Of a DNA stretch of 64,000 bases, positions 7,587 to 17,132 are shown one piece after another; positions within the stretch are counted from its first letter, which is position 1; each line of letters begins with the position of its first letter. Source of the stretch: a virus; IMG/VR virus record IMGVR_UViG_3300049218_000295, positions 1-64,000 of that record; one strand, written 5' to 3'. A program made the translations under genes and the position numbers. The notes below the pieces were generated by a model. That model ran no database searches and was not told the origin of the DNA. It saw only the letters and a list, made by a program, of their open reading frames with translations.

Positions 7587-8192
7587 TTACACCACCCGCG
7601 ATGCTGTTTTTACTAACTGGAAAGCCGCATCGGGGCTCATGTGGAGCTTGTGATGCCAGAACTCTAGAACATTTGGGGTCGCAGCCAGAAGAATTTTGGT
7701 AGCGGTGTCTCCATGCTTCAAAAAGTCTCTGGCTTGCTCAAAGCGACGGTTTTCAGAAGACTCGGCAATACCGTGAACTACCACAATATCGTTGCAGCTT
7801 GAGTCTTCCCGAAGGTAGTCCCAAGCAGGGGAGCCCAGATCAATCCATTTAATCCGTGGAAGTTGTTTTTGCGCCTCAATTGCAAGATAGTAATTACGAC
7901 AGAGAAGCACCGCGAGATCGTAACAAGGCTCATCAGTAGGAAATGAACCAATTGCCATAGTTCCACCTGAACCAAGACCCGCAATGTTCTCAAACATTTG
8001 AGTGTAATAAGACAACTGGCTTTCTCCATGGAGAATTGTTACATGGTCGCCAATTTTGCAAGCCGTTTGAGTGAAACCAAAAGTTGGTGTCTTTTTCTTT
8101 TTTAATGAGCGTATGGGAACGCCGGAGAGGGCGAGAATCCTATCCGTCAAGCTCAGCCTATAATAATCCGAATCTGCTTTGGGGTGTGCCAC
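7587..8192 (-). CDS. Unknown replication-operon protein
   Basis: 201 residues, function not recognised. There is a basic stretch (residues 28-36, KKKKT) and an alpha/beta region with hydrophobic strands such as DIVVVHGI and KILLAATPN, like the core of a P-loop ATPase, but no Walker A loop is present. It lies between the UvsW-like helicase (6-base gap) and the HAD/DnaB genes. A helicase-loader or accessory role is possible from position only. Confidence 0.7.
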   Translation of the reverse strand: MAHPKADSDYYRLSLTDRILALSGVPIRSLKKKKTPTFGFTQTACKIGDHVTILHGESQLSYYTQMFENIAGLGSGGTMAIGSFPTDEPCYDLAVLLCRNYYLAIEAQKQLPRIKWIDLGSPAWDYLREDSSCNDIVVVHGIAESSENRRFEQARDFLKHGDTATKILLAATPNVLEFWHHKLHMSPDAAFQLVKTASRVV

Positions 8193-8198
8193 GTTACC

Positions 8199-9707
8199 TC
8201 AGGTTTTAATCCCGGTGAAAGCTCCGGTGTGGAAACCAGGGGATTGAATTATCTGAGGCTGGATTTCCTCAATTTCAAAACCCTGTGCCCGATAGACCTT
8301 TTTACGTGCACCCAGATAAGCTTCGACCAGGTGATGCGAATCTGCAAAATCGACAATGTGCCCTAATTCCTTGCTTGCAAAAGGAGTGCGGACACGAGAA
8401 AATTCTTGATAATAGTTGGGTCCGTTGGCTGTGGGCAATAAATTGAAGAAAGCATTCCAGCGCGGGATGTCTAAGCCCAAAACCATGGTGCGATAAGCAA
8501 CACAGACCTGCGTCTCCCCAGAACGACAACGTTGCAGAGCAGCTTCGCGGTTCTTCTGGGACTTTTCTTTTCCACTACCGAAGGCAACGCGATGAAAAGG
8601 TTCGGCGCTAATTCCTGCGGCCCGTAGCCTCCGGACGAACATATCAATCTGCTCAACACGGTCGCCAACCGCGATGATGCTGTGTCCCGCTCTTGCCCAG
8701 GCTAGCATTGTTTGGTAAATTAACTCATTCCGTTCTGGGTTCTTGGACAAATAGTCCAACATCAGGTTGCGAAAAACCTTTGGGTTTTTCACTACGTATG
8801 GCAGGCGAGTGCCAGTGTGAATAATGCTAACCTTGCATGGAATCTGCTCAGCCTCACCTTCGGCTACCACTGGACCCAGTACATATGAGCTTACAACGTG
8901 CATCCCATCCTTGCGCTCGGTGGTTCCAGAAACACCACCGCGCCAACGCGAATTGAAAGTTCCGCAAATCTTTGAATACCACTTTGCTGTAGATTTGTGA
9001 GATTCATCGACCCAGACCACTCCAAAGCGATTTTTGTATTGTTCCAGCATCTCAATCGGGTCGACTTTTCTTGCGACTTTGATTTTAGATGGGTCGGTAG
9101 ATTCGCCGTCAACAAACTTCTGATAGGGCATGAAAGCGACATCAAATTTATCAAGGTCGTCCCAGTCATCAACAATGCCGATGACTTGTTTGTTGAGAGC
9201 ATACTCAACGTCAATAGCGTTTGTGAATTTATAGAAAGTCTTCAGTGCTTGCCTACTCAAGTCGACCTGATGAGAAAGAAAAAGGGTTTTCATACCCAAT
9301 TTGCAGGTCAGATAGGTCATAACGACGGTTTTGCCGAAACGAGGCGGGGCGTTTATTTGCCCATAACCATCATAACTGAGGTAGAGGTCAGCAACTTTCT
9401 GCTGACCTGGCTTCAACTGCCCATTAAACTGAATACCATAACCCAATGGGGTAGAGATACTTGCTGACTGCATCGGGACTGAGACTCTTCGGTCCTCGAG
9501 GCCTAGATGCCCAAAATGAGCCCGGACTAGCTCCATGTTGCCCCTAGAAAATTCGTAGCAGTTCGTCTGGGGGTTGTAGTTGAAGAAGTCAATATTCTCA
9601 GGCTCACCATCGGAATTCTTAACGGTTGCCCGGAAGGCGGCCAACGCATTCAGCGGCACAAGATGGGCGGGAACAATCAAGCGTGCTTCGAGTATGGGGC
9701 GATCCAT
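8199..9707 (-). CDS. uvsW: UvsW-like SF2 DNA helicase
   Basis: 502 residues, close to T4 UvsW (about 500). There is a substrate-binding N-terminal domain (1-100), Walker A PPRFGKT (121-127), a FLSHQVDL motif Ia, DEAD-box variant DESH (about 236-239), SGTTERKDG motif III and a C-terminal helicase domain ending with QEFSRVRTP motif VI. It should branch-migrate and unwind recombination and stalled-fork structures, working with UvsX and gp46/47, all present here. First gene of the operon that runs into dnaB. Confidence 0.85.
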   Translation of the reverse strand: MDRPILEARLIVPAHLVPLNALAAFRATVKNSDGEPENIDFFNYNPQTNCYEFSRGNMELVRAHFGHLGLEDRRVSVPMQSASISTPLGYGIQFNGQLKPGQQKVADLYLSYDGYGQINAPPRFGKTVVMTYLTCKLGMKTLFLSHQVDLSRQALKTFYKFTNAIDVEYALNKQVIGIVDDWDDLDKFDVAFMPYQKFVDGESTDPSKIKVARKVDPIEMLEQYKNRFGVVWVDESHKSTAKWYSKICGTFNSRWRGGVSGTTERKDGMHVVSSYVLGPVVAEGEAEQIPCKVSIIHTGTRLPYVVKNPKVFRNLMLDYLSKNPERNELIYQTMLAWARAGHSIIAVGDRVEQIDMFVRRLRAAGISAEPFHRVAFGSGKEKSQKNREAALQRCRSGETQVCVAYRTMVLGLDIPRWNAFFNLLPTANGPNYYQEFSRVRTPFASKELGHIVDFADSHHLVEAYLGARKKVYRAQGFEIEEIQPQIIQSPGFHTGAFTGIKT

Positions 9708-9725
9708 ATACTCTTTTACCAGGTA

Positions 9726-12122
9726 TTACTTAGTGCGTCCAGAGAAAAGGATGGAACTGTTATTTGGCAGTCGGTCGATTGGAGTACGGGACTTCTGAGA
9801 AGCCAGTTTTGCAGTCCTATCCATCGTCTTTTCGAATTTGTCTGAAGCCTTTTTCTTTTTAGCACTGGATACGCCTGCAATGGCCTTAAGTTCGTTTCGG
9901 GCGGCGATACCAAGCTGGTAGACATCACCATGTGACGCATACTGGTCGAGCGATTTCTTAACATATTCAGCCAAGATACCTTGAGCCTGCTCTGACAGAA
10001 CTGGGGCCTGCGGGCAAAGATGGGTTCTCCAAAGCAGATACTGGGCAATTTCTGCGGAGGTCGGGTCGTGCAGATGCTGATTGAGATGCGAGCCTAAAAT
10101 CATTTGGTCAGTCAGAATGAAGACCTGATTGCTATCTGGTTGGATTTTGTCTAGGAAGGCGGCCAAGTCCTGCGCTCTTAGATTGCCAATCTTACCATCT
10201 GGACCCCAGAACAGATATTTGGACAAAGGACCCAACGAACCAGATTCCTGCGAGCCCAAAACTCGCTGCAGGTTTGATTTCGTGACATTTTGGAGGGACC
10301 GCACAAATTCGAGTTTTGCTTCTTGTTCCACATTACCCGCTTCGTCTTCCCATTCCATTTTCCACCGCGCAACCTTTTTGCGGAGAGCAGCATCCGCGTC
10401 AAGGTCTGCAATCTGTGAGTCCAGATTGATATTGGCTGCGGAAGTCAAATTCCTAAGAGTAATAGGAACTCCTTGCTCCTGCAAGGATTGATAAATTTCG
10501 AGTCGCTTTTCATCGACGTTGTTTAGAAGCTCCTTGCGCCACTGAAGCTTCGGCATGATAAGTTCACTCTCAGGAATTTCAAGGGCTTTTCTTTGGGTGA
10601 GAATGTCGGAACCGTTGTTCTGCAAAGTGAGATCATTGGATGGCATCAGACCGCCGGAGCCACCAATGCGAATACGGTGGTCCAATTGCGCCTTGGTGCG
10701 TTTGCGGAAACCGTGAATTCGGGCGATAAGAGGAAACATTCGGTTGTAGAAAATGCGCTGGCAAAGAGAATTGCGGAGCGTCTGGGCTTTCTCCATGAAA
10801 AAAGCTTTGGCGGTTTCTTGGTTGGAGTAAGTTGCATCACCGGTCAAAAGAGCATCATTGGCACCTAGCGCCCGGAGCTTTCCTTCTGTGAGAAGGGTCC
10901 ATTCGTCGGACCATTTGTAGAAGTTGGCCCCATCACGCACTTCTGATGTATCAACACCATTACGAGTGACAACCACAGAACCCACGGGGTCTTCATCGGC
11001 TTGGATGAACATCTGGGCAATATTATCAATTTCCTCGGCGGTCGCTTCCCATTTTTCGTCAATGCCTGCCTTGATGTGGAGAATTGAACGAGAGCGGCGA
11101 CGAGCAGAAGTCATGGTAGCATTGATAAGGGCCTTCTCTAGTGCCCAAAAAGAAATCAGTCGCGTAAAGAAAGAAGTTCCAATATGGTCGTAGTTGAAAA
11201 CGCGACGAGGAATGAAAAGCGTATTGATAGGGTCCAGTGGAATTCCGGGTCCGGTAAAATTCGGAGCGTGTCCAGAATTTCTGGTTCCCTTGGGTGCCGT
11301 AAACGGGCTGTAAGATTGGCGACCACCGCCACTCATGCCACCAGAGGCCATTTTGACCGCCTGGACGAAAGCCTCGGGCAAAACCGAACGAGCATCGACT
11401 GCGCGAGGGTCCATCGATTCCATGAAGTCCTTCAAAGCTGGTGAAGGCAACAAATCAATCATTGGGTCAAAGCCACGAACTGGAATTGGCGTTAAGCGCA
11501 CAAAGCTTGGGTCATGAGAAACCACATCTTTGAAAATGCCGCGCTCTTTATCGAAAATCATAGAAGAAATCGTGCGACCCAGGACCAAGTACTCACGAGT
11601 AATGTCCGGCATCGTGGCCACTACGTCAATGGACTTCATCGATTCTTCAAAAACATGCTTAATAGCAGGGTCTTGGACACCTACGAGGTCGTAATCCGAC
11701 CAGATCAAATCCGCAATTAGGTCGACAATGGTACCAGCAATGTGATCGCGGTGGTACATGAGCCTGAACATTTCGTCCAGGCCGGACGCGTCTCGCGGTA
11801 TCCAATCTTCAACAACCGAGCCTTCATCGAGGCGGTCGCGAACTGGGTTGTAGCGGTCAACATTCGGGGAACTACCACCTTGACCACCAAAGCCACTGGA
11901 GGAACCCATGTCGCCGGGACCATAGTTGGTACCAGCACCAAATCCACCATTACCGCCACCCCCGCCTCCTGAGTTTCCCCAACTACCTCCGGCGGTCGCA
12001 GCCTCTTGTCGGTTTTGTCCGCGCAAACGAACAGAGCCAAGACCGTTTAGGTCCGACGCAGTTACTAGACGCCCGTCTTTCGTGTAGCCGGGTGCCGGAT
12101 GACTTTTGAAGCGGTACAGCAT
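9726..12122 (-). CDS. Portal protein
   Basis: 798 residues. The middle has features of large-phage portals: an RDHIAGTIVDLIADL segment near residue 130, a LISFWALEKALINATMTSARRRSR region, and a clip/stem-like LGANDALLTGDATYSNQETAKAFF. It would form the dodecameric ring at the capsid vertex. Residues 30-85 are unusually Gly/Ser/Asn rich and low complexity, probably a flexible insertion. The C-terminal 200 residues are charged and helical. It is followed after a 13-base gap by a small zinc protein and the terminase, the usual portal-terminase neighbourhood. Confidence 0.85.
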   Translation of the reverse strand: MLYRFKSHPAPGYTKDGRLVTASDLNGLGSVRLRGQNRQEAATAGGSWGNSGGGGGGNGGFGAGTNYGPGDMGSSSGFGGQGGSSPNVDRYNPVRDRLDEGSVVEDWIPRDASGLDEMFRLMYHRDHIAGTIVDLIADLIWSDYDLVGVQDPAIKHVFEESMKSIDVVATMPDITREYLVLGRTISSMIFDKERGIFKDVVSHDPSFVRLTPIPVRGFDPMIDLLPSPALKDFMESMDPRAVDARSVLPEAFVQAVKMASGGMSGGGRQSYSPFTAPKGTRNSGHAPNFTGPGIPLDPINTLFIPRRVFNYDHIGTSFFTRLISFWALEKALINATMTSARRRSRSILHIKAGIDEKWEATAEEIDNIAQMFIQADEDPVGSVVVTRNGVDTSEVRDGANFYKWSDEWTLLTEGKLRALGANDALLTGDATYSNQETAKAFFMEKAQTLRNSLCQRIFYNRMFPLIARIHGFRKRTKAQLDHRIRIGGSGGLMPSNDLTLQNNGSDILTQRKALEIPESELIMPKLQWRKELLNNVDEKRLEIYQSLQEQGVPITLRNLTSAANINLDSQIADLDADAALRKKVARWKMEWEDEAGNVEQEAKLEFVRSLQNVTKSNLQRVLGSQESGSLGPLSKYLFWGPDGKIGNLRAQDLAAFLDKIQPDSNQVFILTDQMILGSHLNQHLHDPTSAEIAQYLLWRTHLCPQAPVLSEQAQGILAEYVKKSLDQYASHGDVYQLGIAARNELKAIAGVSSAKKKKASDKFEKTMDRTAKLASQKSRTPIDRLPNNSSILFSGRTK

Positions 12123-12135
12123 TAGTCTCCTGACC

Positions 12136-12468
12136 TTATCCTTCTTTTACCAACGGGGAAACTACACGATGACTTACGCAGTATGCAACCTCTCGGCCAC
12201 CCATTAGCGTAACTATGTCACCGGCCTTGCTGCACACAGGACATAGTTGGCTTTCTGCGAGAGCTTGCCGTTTTGCATCTATTTCCAACGGGTTGGAACG
12301 AATAGACATAACCATGCTCTCCAAAGCCGACACCCATTCTTGATCAGTGGCGTAGTTGGCCTTCACTGCGGAAAGCTTAGCGACAACAGGTTGCACTTCA
12401 GATTGTTGCAATCCAAGGTTATACTGCCGGTCAATAGCGATTACTTTTTCTTGATAGTTTGCTGCCAT
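12136..12468 (-). CDS. Small zinc-ribbon-like protein
   Basis: 110 residues. The N-terminal two thirds are helical; the C-terminus carries CPVC, then a Cys-Val-Ser-His group (CVSH), forming a probable C-C-C-H zinc site over about residues 76-99. It lies between portal and terminase genes with short gaps, so a packaging or head-assembly role is suggested by position only. Confidence 0.72.
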   Translation of the reverse strand: MAANYQEKVIAIDRQYNLGLQQSEVQPVVAKLSAVKANYATDQEWVSALESMVMSIRSNPLEIDAKRQALAESQLCPVCSKAGDIVTLMGGREVAYCVSHRVVSPLVKEG

Positions 12469-12488
12469 AGCTAAAAAATAATCCCGAA

Positions 12489-14468
12489 CTACTTGATTCC
12501 TTTCCAGCGATTACGGACTGCTCCAACAGTTCTTCCGTTATGACCTGGGATTGCCGCTTTGATGGCCGCACCAAGTTCCCCATGACGCCGTACAGTACCC
12601 AAAGCGCGCACGACATGCCCAGTCTCAAGACGTTTTGGACCAGCACTATATTCTTTCCGGATCACTGGGTCGGACATGCGGTTAACTCCTAGAGCAAAGG
12701 CTCTAAACAGGTCGTCATCACCTTGCAGAGGCTTGGTGACTCGCATGCCGAGGTCGCGTACTGTAAGAAGCTGAATCCCGAGCAGGCTTATTGGTTCACG
12801 GTCAAGTTTGTTGTCGTTCTGCAAGTACTCTTTAACGCTCTCCCCCATTGGGCGTGGCATTTCTGGAATCACAACGCCTTGGCTCGTAACCACGCCCTTC
12901 ACACTTGATAAGTCTTTGTAGGTGAGTGAGTAAATCCTTGCGTCTTTCTTAATATCTCGGAGCCGCTGGACCTGGTCGAGAGAATTCCAGCGGTCAAAGA
13001 ATACATGCTTAATATTGTAGTTGTTGATGATAGGAATGGTGAGCAACTCATAAACCTGGTTGATGTTGATAGGGGTCTTGGGTTCAGGCCGAAGGTTACA
13101 GGCGAAGTCGAGGTGGATTTTGGAGTCAGAACCCAAAGAAAACATACAAACCGCGAGGCCGTTCTTGGTGTGTCCCAAGTCAAAAGTCAACATTCGAGGT
13201 ACGTTTTTGTCGGGTTTGACAATCATTGCCTTCATAGCCCTATAGCCACCAAAATCGTCAGTGGACCGAGTCACGTCGGCGTTTAATAACTCCGGAAATT
13301 TACCCGTAGCAATCTTATCGATGTACAAAGGGTCACTGAGATACGGGTCGGAAGCCAAAGGTGGCTCGGCACCAAAATCGCGCATGAAGTCGTTTTCGGG
13401 CATGGCCGCGAATTCTTCACGAAGAGCCTGTTCGGTCCAGTCAGGGTTGAACTCCCAAGTTGCACAATGAACCGGCAAGATTTTGGGGTTCTGGTTTGCA
13501 TCTCCCAGAAGTCGCATAATTTTATCTTTAGCCGCACTCGGGCTCGAAACATTGGCCATCAGAATTGGGGGCGAGTCGAAGCTAGTTCCACTCCAAATCA
13601 TTTGGTACTTGCGGCGCATGGTGGACAAGGAGTTGCCAAGGGCCGTGTAAACTGCGTCAGCGTTCTTGATACGTCCATCTTTGTCTTCGGAATGGAACCA
13701 TCCTAATTCGTCAATAGCCACAAAAATTCGAGTAGCACCGCGCATCGTCTCGTCGACCGAACCCGTGTACTGCCAAATCATATTCTTGTGTGGGTAAGCC
13801 AGGTAAGACTGACGGTCGACCCATAGTTCAACACCCAGCTTCTTGCCCTGACCCTTCAGAAAACTGTGGTAGCTTTTGAACCATGGTGACTGATCAATAA
13901 AGCCTTTGAAGGGCATCCACAAATTTTTCCGGGCCTGTTCAGCCACCAGGGCAGAAAAGGTGCCAGTCAATAACTCACCGGTTGGTTGGTCATAATGGCG
14001 AAGAGGGTTGGGAATCTTCAGAAATTGATGCAAAACATACGTTGCAACCAAGGCAACCAGTTTCGACTTACCGGCCCGCTGACCAACGCAGCCAACGAGT
14101 TCGGTGTATTCAATAAGCTCACGAGCTTTGATGAAGTCATAGCGTGTGGCCCGGCACTTGGGACAAATGCCATGTTCGAGAAAGGAAACATTATCCCTAA
14201 TTTGTCCCATTGACTCATCAAACACTCGGTCGAGGTATCCGGGATTTGAACATCGGGGGCAAAAATCGGCCAGCAACTTTGCTGCAATAGCTAATTGTTG
14301 CGGTAGAATTCGAGTATTAAGAAAAGAAGGATTGATGGCCCATTCAAAAACGTTAGGGGCTTTCTCAATCCCCCGCTCGTCAATCGTTTCAAAAATCGCG
14401 GGGTCCAGGCTAGCTTGTTGAAGCTGCTGAAAGATCTCCCCTGGGTCAAATAGTTTATCAGTGCTCAC
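12489..14468 (-). CDS. terL: Terminase large subunit
   Basis: 659 residues, GTG start (14466-14468) with GAGG about 7 bases upstream. ATPase domain: Walker A GQRAGKS (129-135) and Walker B RIFVAIDE (about 246-253). C-terminal nuclease domain: MLTFDLGHTK and HVFFDRWNS carry the first acidic residues of the RNase H-like site. It packages DNA through the portal and cuts it. An unusual N-terminal insertion has a zinc-ribbon pattern (CPRC near 70 and CPKC near 102). Next to the portal gene. Confidence 0.95.
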   Translation of the reverse strand: MSTDKLFDPGEIFQQLQQASLDPAIFETIDERGIEKAPNVFEWAINPSFLNTRILPQQLAIAAKLLADFCPRCSNPGYLDRVFDESMGQIRDNVSFLEHGICPKCRATRYDFIKARELIEYTELVGCVGQRAGKSKLVALVATYVLHQFLKIPNPLRHYDQPTGELLTGTFSALVAEQARKNLWMPFKGFIDQSPWFKSYHSFLKGQGKKLGVELWVDRQSYLAYPHKNMIWQYTGSVDETMRGATRIFVAIDELGWFHSEDKDGRIKNADAVYTALGNSLSTMRRKYQMIWSGTSFDSPPILMANVSSPSAAKDKIMRLLGDANQNPKILPVHCATWEFNPDWTEQALREEFAAMPENDFMRDFGAEPPLASDPYLSDPLYIDKIATGKFPELLNADVTRSTDDFGGYRAMKAMIVKPDKNVPRMLTFDLGHTKNGLAVCMFSLGSDSKIHLDFACNLRPEPKTPININQVYELLTIPIINNYNIKHVFFDRWNSLDQVQRLRDIKKDARIYSLTYKDLSSVKGVVTSQGVVIPEMPRPMGESVKEYLQNDNKLDREPISLLGIQLLTVRDLGMRVTKPLQGDDDLFRAFALGVNRMSDPVIRKEYSAGPKRLETGHVVRALGTVRRHGELGAAIKAAIPGHNGRTVGAVRNRWKGIK

Positions 14469-14499
14469 AGGAACCTCGACAGCAAAATAAAGGAGGGTC

Positions 14500-14528
14500 T
14501 TGACTGAGTTCTAAAATAGTGATATAAG
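14500..14528 (+). promoter_or_regulatory. Probable sigma-70 promoter
   Basis: TTGACT at 14500-14505 and TATAAG at 14523-14528 with a 17-base spacer, 37 bases upstream of the small TraR/DksA-like gene. One mismatch in each hexamer. Confidence 0.6.
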
Positions 14529-14565
14529 GTAGCATACTATTAAGGTAACATTAGCACAGGTGGTC

Positions 14566-14781
14566 ATGGCAGAGACTAAAAATCGGAACTGTAACGAATG
14601 CGGGGAGCCAATAGGCGAGAAGCGTCTGCTGGCGAGACCCAAAACCACCCTGTGCATCGAATGCCAAGAAGCCAAAGAAGCAAACGGTGACTTCACCAGG
14701 CACAAAATTGAAACTTCCCAGCAAATTGCGGGATGGCAGTTTGAAGGTCAAGTAGATATTTTAATTAAAGGCGATGACTAA
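14566..14781 (+). CDS. TraR/DksA-type C4 zinc-finger protein
   Basis: 71 residues from the ATG at 14566, with AGGTGG just before it; a GTG at 14560 would add two residues. It has CNEC (9-12) and CIEC (30-33) with an RLLARP stretch between, the C4 zinc finger of DksA/TraR. Family members bind in the RNA polymerase secondary channel and alter promoter response. The coiled-coil part of DksA is missing, so it could act as a short TraR-like modulator or have another role. It converges directly on the protease gene with no gap. Confidence 0.78.
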   Translation: MAETKNRNCNECGEPIGEKRLLARPKTTLCIECQEAKEANGDFTRHKIETSQQIAGWQFEGQVDILIKGDD

Positions 14782-15540
14782 TTACAACGCCTGCATTAAT
14801 TGTTCGAGCTGTTGCAGCGTCAGCCCACACGGGGTTTGCCCAGTAGCTTTAATCCACTCAGGGTCTGCAATCCCATAGACTTCGTCTACGTAGGTCGCGA
14901 AGAATTCCCAAGTCATGCGATACTTTGCGCCCCAACTGATTAAATCAAGGCCCTGGCTGTCGTATCCGGTGAGAATGATAGCATGACCACCAATGATTTC
15001 CTGGTCGGGCTCGACCGTCCAGATAGAAGGAGTTTCTCCGTCATCTGGCATCAGATTTTGAGGAACATCGAAGCCGATGTAAGCCAACCCACACTCAAAA
15101 ATAGTCTGCTTGACATCGGAAGTGTTACGTGGATCGACCTCATAGAAAGCTGAAATCTTGTGGACCTGCCCACCGTCCATAGGAGCCCCGGACTTCAGAG
15201 TGTAAGTCAAAACATTTTGTTCAACTCCACCCTGGTCGGTGCTTGGGTCAGCTGGGTTGTAGCCCGTGGCTTTCTCGTAGAGAGCGAGGACAGAAGCGTC
15301 GGATTCGGTCAGCTCAGGCTTGTTGGAGCCCAAAGACCAGATTTGAAGGGCATGGTAGAAGGCGGCACAAGTGCAATCTCCTAGCTGGTCATTCAAGAAC
15401 ATTCCCCAATCGACCACATTAGCGGGGGCATAATTAATACTAGCCGGAAAAGCAGGTACGTGCTTAGCAGCCAATCTCATTGCACTCATATGGGGGATAT
15501 TGTGGTTGAACGCTCTCGGTTTTCTGCCTAACTTCTTCAT
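14782..15540 (-). CDS. Papain-like cysteine peptidase
   Basis: 252 residues. QLGDCTCAAF at about residues 52-61 matches the papain oxyanion Gln and nucleophile Cys region, GGHAIILTGYD (about 185-195) supplies the catalytic His, and SWGAKYRMTWEFF matches the conserved SWG after the third residue, although the usual Asn before SWG is replaced here. This is the C1-like family seen in many phages. Its substrate is unknown; processing of a virion protein or an attack on host proteins are options. An AGGAAA site precedes the ATG. The first 77 bases overlap the HNH gene upstream. Confidence 0.78.
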   Translation of the reverse strand: MKKLGRKPRAFNHNIPHMSAMRLAAKHVPAFPASINYAPANVVDWGMFLNDQLGDCTCAAFYHALQIWSLGSNKPELTESDASVLALYEKATGYNPADPSTDQGGVEQNVLTYTLKSGAPMDGGQVHKISAFYEVDPRNTSDVKQTIFECGLAYIGFDVPQNLMPDDGETPSIWTVEPDQEIIGGHAIILTGYDSQGLDLISWGAKYRMTWEFFATYVDEVYGIADPEWIKATGQTPCGLTLQQLEQLMQAL

Positions 15541-16102
15541 TTGTTTTCCTTTCGTGGGGACATACTCCGTGAATCCCCTTGGCCCAATTGCAATTCATAC
15601 AAAGAACTTGAAAAATAACTGGAAACCCGTTTCTCTTAGCCCAAGAATACATCTTGCTTCCGCCCATACCTCTACCGTTATTAGCCTTCTGTTTCTCGGT
15701 GGAGGCCACATCTTTCCTGTGTGCAGAACCGTCATTGTTCTTGTGGTCTAAAGTTAAGAAATCGAATTCATTCTCTCCGCAGCATGCACATTTGCCGCCG
15801 TAGTGAAGTATGACAAGCTCCTTCAGCTTCCTAGACGACTTCCTGGAAGCCTCGCGGCACTTGGTTTGGTGAGTGCTGCGATATTTTGCCGCTGAAGCTT
15901 TTCGTCCAATTGGAGGCGGAAGGAGATATCGGTTGGCTCTTCTGGGTTCGTCTCGGTTTATAGTCATCCACTCCCTATGGCGAGTGTCGCAGACATCGCA
16001 CCGACTCTTCTCCTCTAGTCGTGGTCGCGTACCGCACCCACCGCACACACCAACCGCCAACCTCTTGTGGTATAACTCTCTGCGGTATTGTCGTCTGTCC
16101 AC
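15464..16102 (-). CDS. HNH-type endonuclease
   Basis: About 212 residues from a GTG at 16100-16102; a longer frame from 16201 would run through the opposite-strand promoter and gene start, so it is less likely. N-terminal zinc knuckles (CGGCG and CDVC) are followed by a basic region and an HNH core: CACCGENEFDFLTLDHKNNDG, then CMNCNWAKG. It is probably a free-standing homing endonuclease. The 3' end overlaps the peptidase gene by 77 bases in another frame, as if inserted just before it. The start codon has no clear ribosome site. Confidence 0.75.
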   Translation of the reverse strand: MDRRQYRRELYHKRLAVGVCGGCGTRPRLEEKSRCDVCDTRHREWMTINRDEPRRANRYLLPPPIGRKASAAKYRSTHQTKCREASRKSSRKLKELVILHYGGKCACCGENEFDFLTLDHKNNDGSAHRKDVASTEKQKANNGRGMGGSKMYSWAKRNGFPVIFQVLCMNCNWAKGIHGVCPHERKTNEEVRQKTESVQPQYPPYECNEIGC

Positions 16103-16129
16103 GGAGAAACAATAACAGCGAAGAACTAC

Positions 16130-16159
16130 TTGACAATATATAGCATAGTGTGTTATAAT
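16130..16159 (+). promoter_or_regulatory. Consensus sigma-70 promoter
   Basis: TTGACA at 16130-16135, an 18-base spacer and TATAAT at 16154-16159, with an extended -10 TG at 16151-16152. The predicted start point (about 16166) falls on the ATG of the next gene, suggesting a leaderless or very short-leader message. Confidence 0.82.
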
Positions 16160-16165
16160 AGAGGT

Positions 16166-16402
16166 ATGAAGTTGGAACCACCGGACCGCAAGCAATGCCA
16201 AGCTGAGAAGCCAAACGGCTATACCTTCTTGACCTTCGGGGGAAGACCCGGCAGAGTCAGGTGCACCAATAAGCCGAGGCTGATTGTCACCGAAAAGAAA
16301 CCCGGAAAGGACGGCCTGAAAGGGTCAATGTCCTTGTGCCCGGATTGTTTTGCTGTTTTTCAGAAGCAAGAACTAGTGGAAGTCAAAATCATCGAAATCT
16401 AG
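16166..16402 (+). CDS. Small Cys-containing protein of unknown function
   Basis: 78 residues from the ATG at 16166; the frame is open further upstream but that part covers the promoter. Cys at about 11, 33, 58 and 61 could form a zinc site (CPDC near the C-terminus). A GAGG lies directly before the ATG. First gene of a short plus-strand unit with the DUF2786 protein 7 bases downstream, under the 16130 promoter, so it is likely expressed early by host polymerase. Confidence 0.72.
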   Translation: MKLEPPDRKQCQAEKPNGYTFLTFGGRPGRVRCTNKPRLIVTEKKPGKDGLKGSMSLCPDCFAVFQKQELVEVKIIEI

Positions 16403-16409
16403 GAACGGT

Positions 16410-17132
16410 ATGAACGACAAAATCATCGACAAGATAAAAAAGCTTCTTGCGCTGGCGACTTCAGACAATGAACATGAGGCTTCTCGCGCTGCAGAACAGG
16501 CTCATCGACTCCTCCTTAAACACAACTTGACCGAGCAATCAGTGCGCGACCGTCCACCATTGGAGTACGGGAGACTTGGAGTGGACAGGAGGATTTTTGC
16601 GCGGACCGAGGACAAGTTCGTGGATACCATCCTTCAGGAGCACTTCTTTGTTCGGGTCATCACATCCAGGCACCTAAGACCAGACGATGGCGGAGGCAGC
16701 TCAAGGTCCGCTTGGTATGAGCGCGACGTCATTCTAATTGGAACCAAGTCCAACGTCGAGGTTGCGGCCTACATTCGTCACTTCCTAATTGGTAAATTCC
16801 GGGACCTGTGGCTTAGCTATAAGCGAGAAAACGACGCCCGACCTCGCGACCAGCAGCCTTATTACTTGGGACTCATGCAAGGGCTTGGAAAGAAGTTACT
16901 GGATCAAAGACATCGAGTAGAAGCCGAAATGTCCTTGGTATTAGTAAAAGACCCGGCCCTGGACGAGCTAGTTAAAGACATTGAATCAGGTAGGTCGAGC
17001 AAGGTGCGCGGCGAACAAGAAGTCATACTTCACGGCCTCGAAGACGGAAAGAAGATTGAAATTCAACGCGGACTAGAAGAAAAATCGACGGTATCAGGAA
17101 AATTCCTAAGTCAATCCATCGCATCGAAGTAG
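16410..17132 (+). CDS. DUF2786-domain protein
   Basis: 240 residues. The N-terminal 40 residues (IIDKIKKLLALA, then EASRAAEQAHRLL) match DUF2786, a helical domain found in phage and plasmid proteins with unknown function. The middle (about 60-170) resembles the conserved region that follows DUF2786 in longer members (FVDTILQEHFFVRV, a basic loop, then AAYIRHFLIGKF). The C-terminus is charged. It is in the unit driven by the 16130 promoter and overlaps the convergent small Cys-rich gene by 22 bases. Confidence 0.82.
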   Translation: MNDKIIDKIKKLLALATSDNEHEASRAAEQAHRLLLKHNLTEQSVRDRPPLEYGRLGVDRRIFARTEDKFVDTILQEHFFVRVITSRHLRPDDGGGSSRSAWYERDVILIGTKSNVEVAAYIRHFLIGKFRDLWLSYKRENDARPRDQQPYYLGLMQGLGKKLLDQRHRVEAEMSLVLVKDPALDELVKDIESGRSSKVRGEQEVILHGLEDGKKIEIQRGLEEKSTVSGKFLSQSIASK

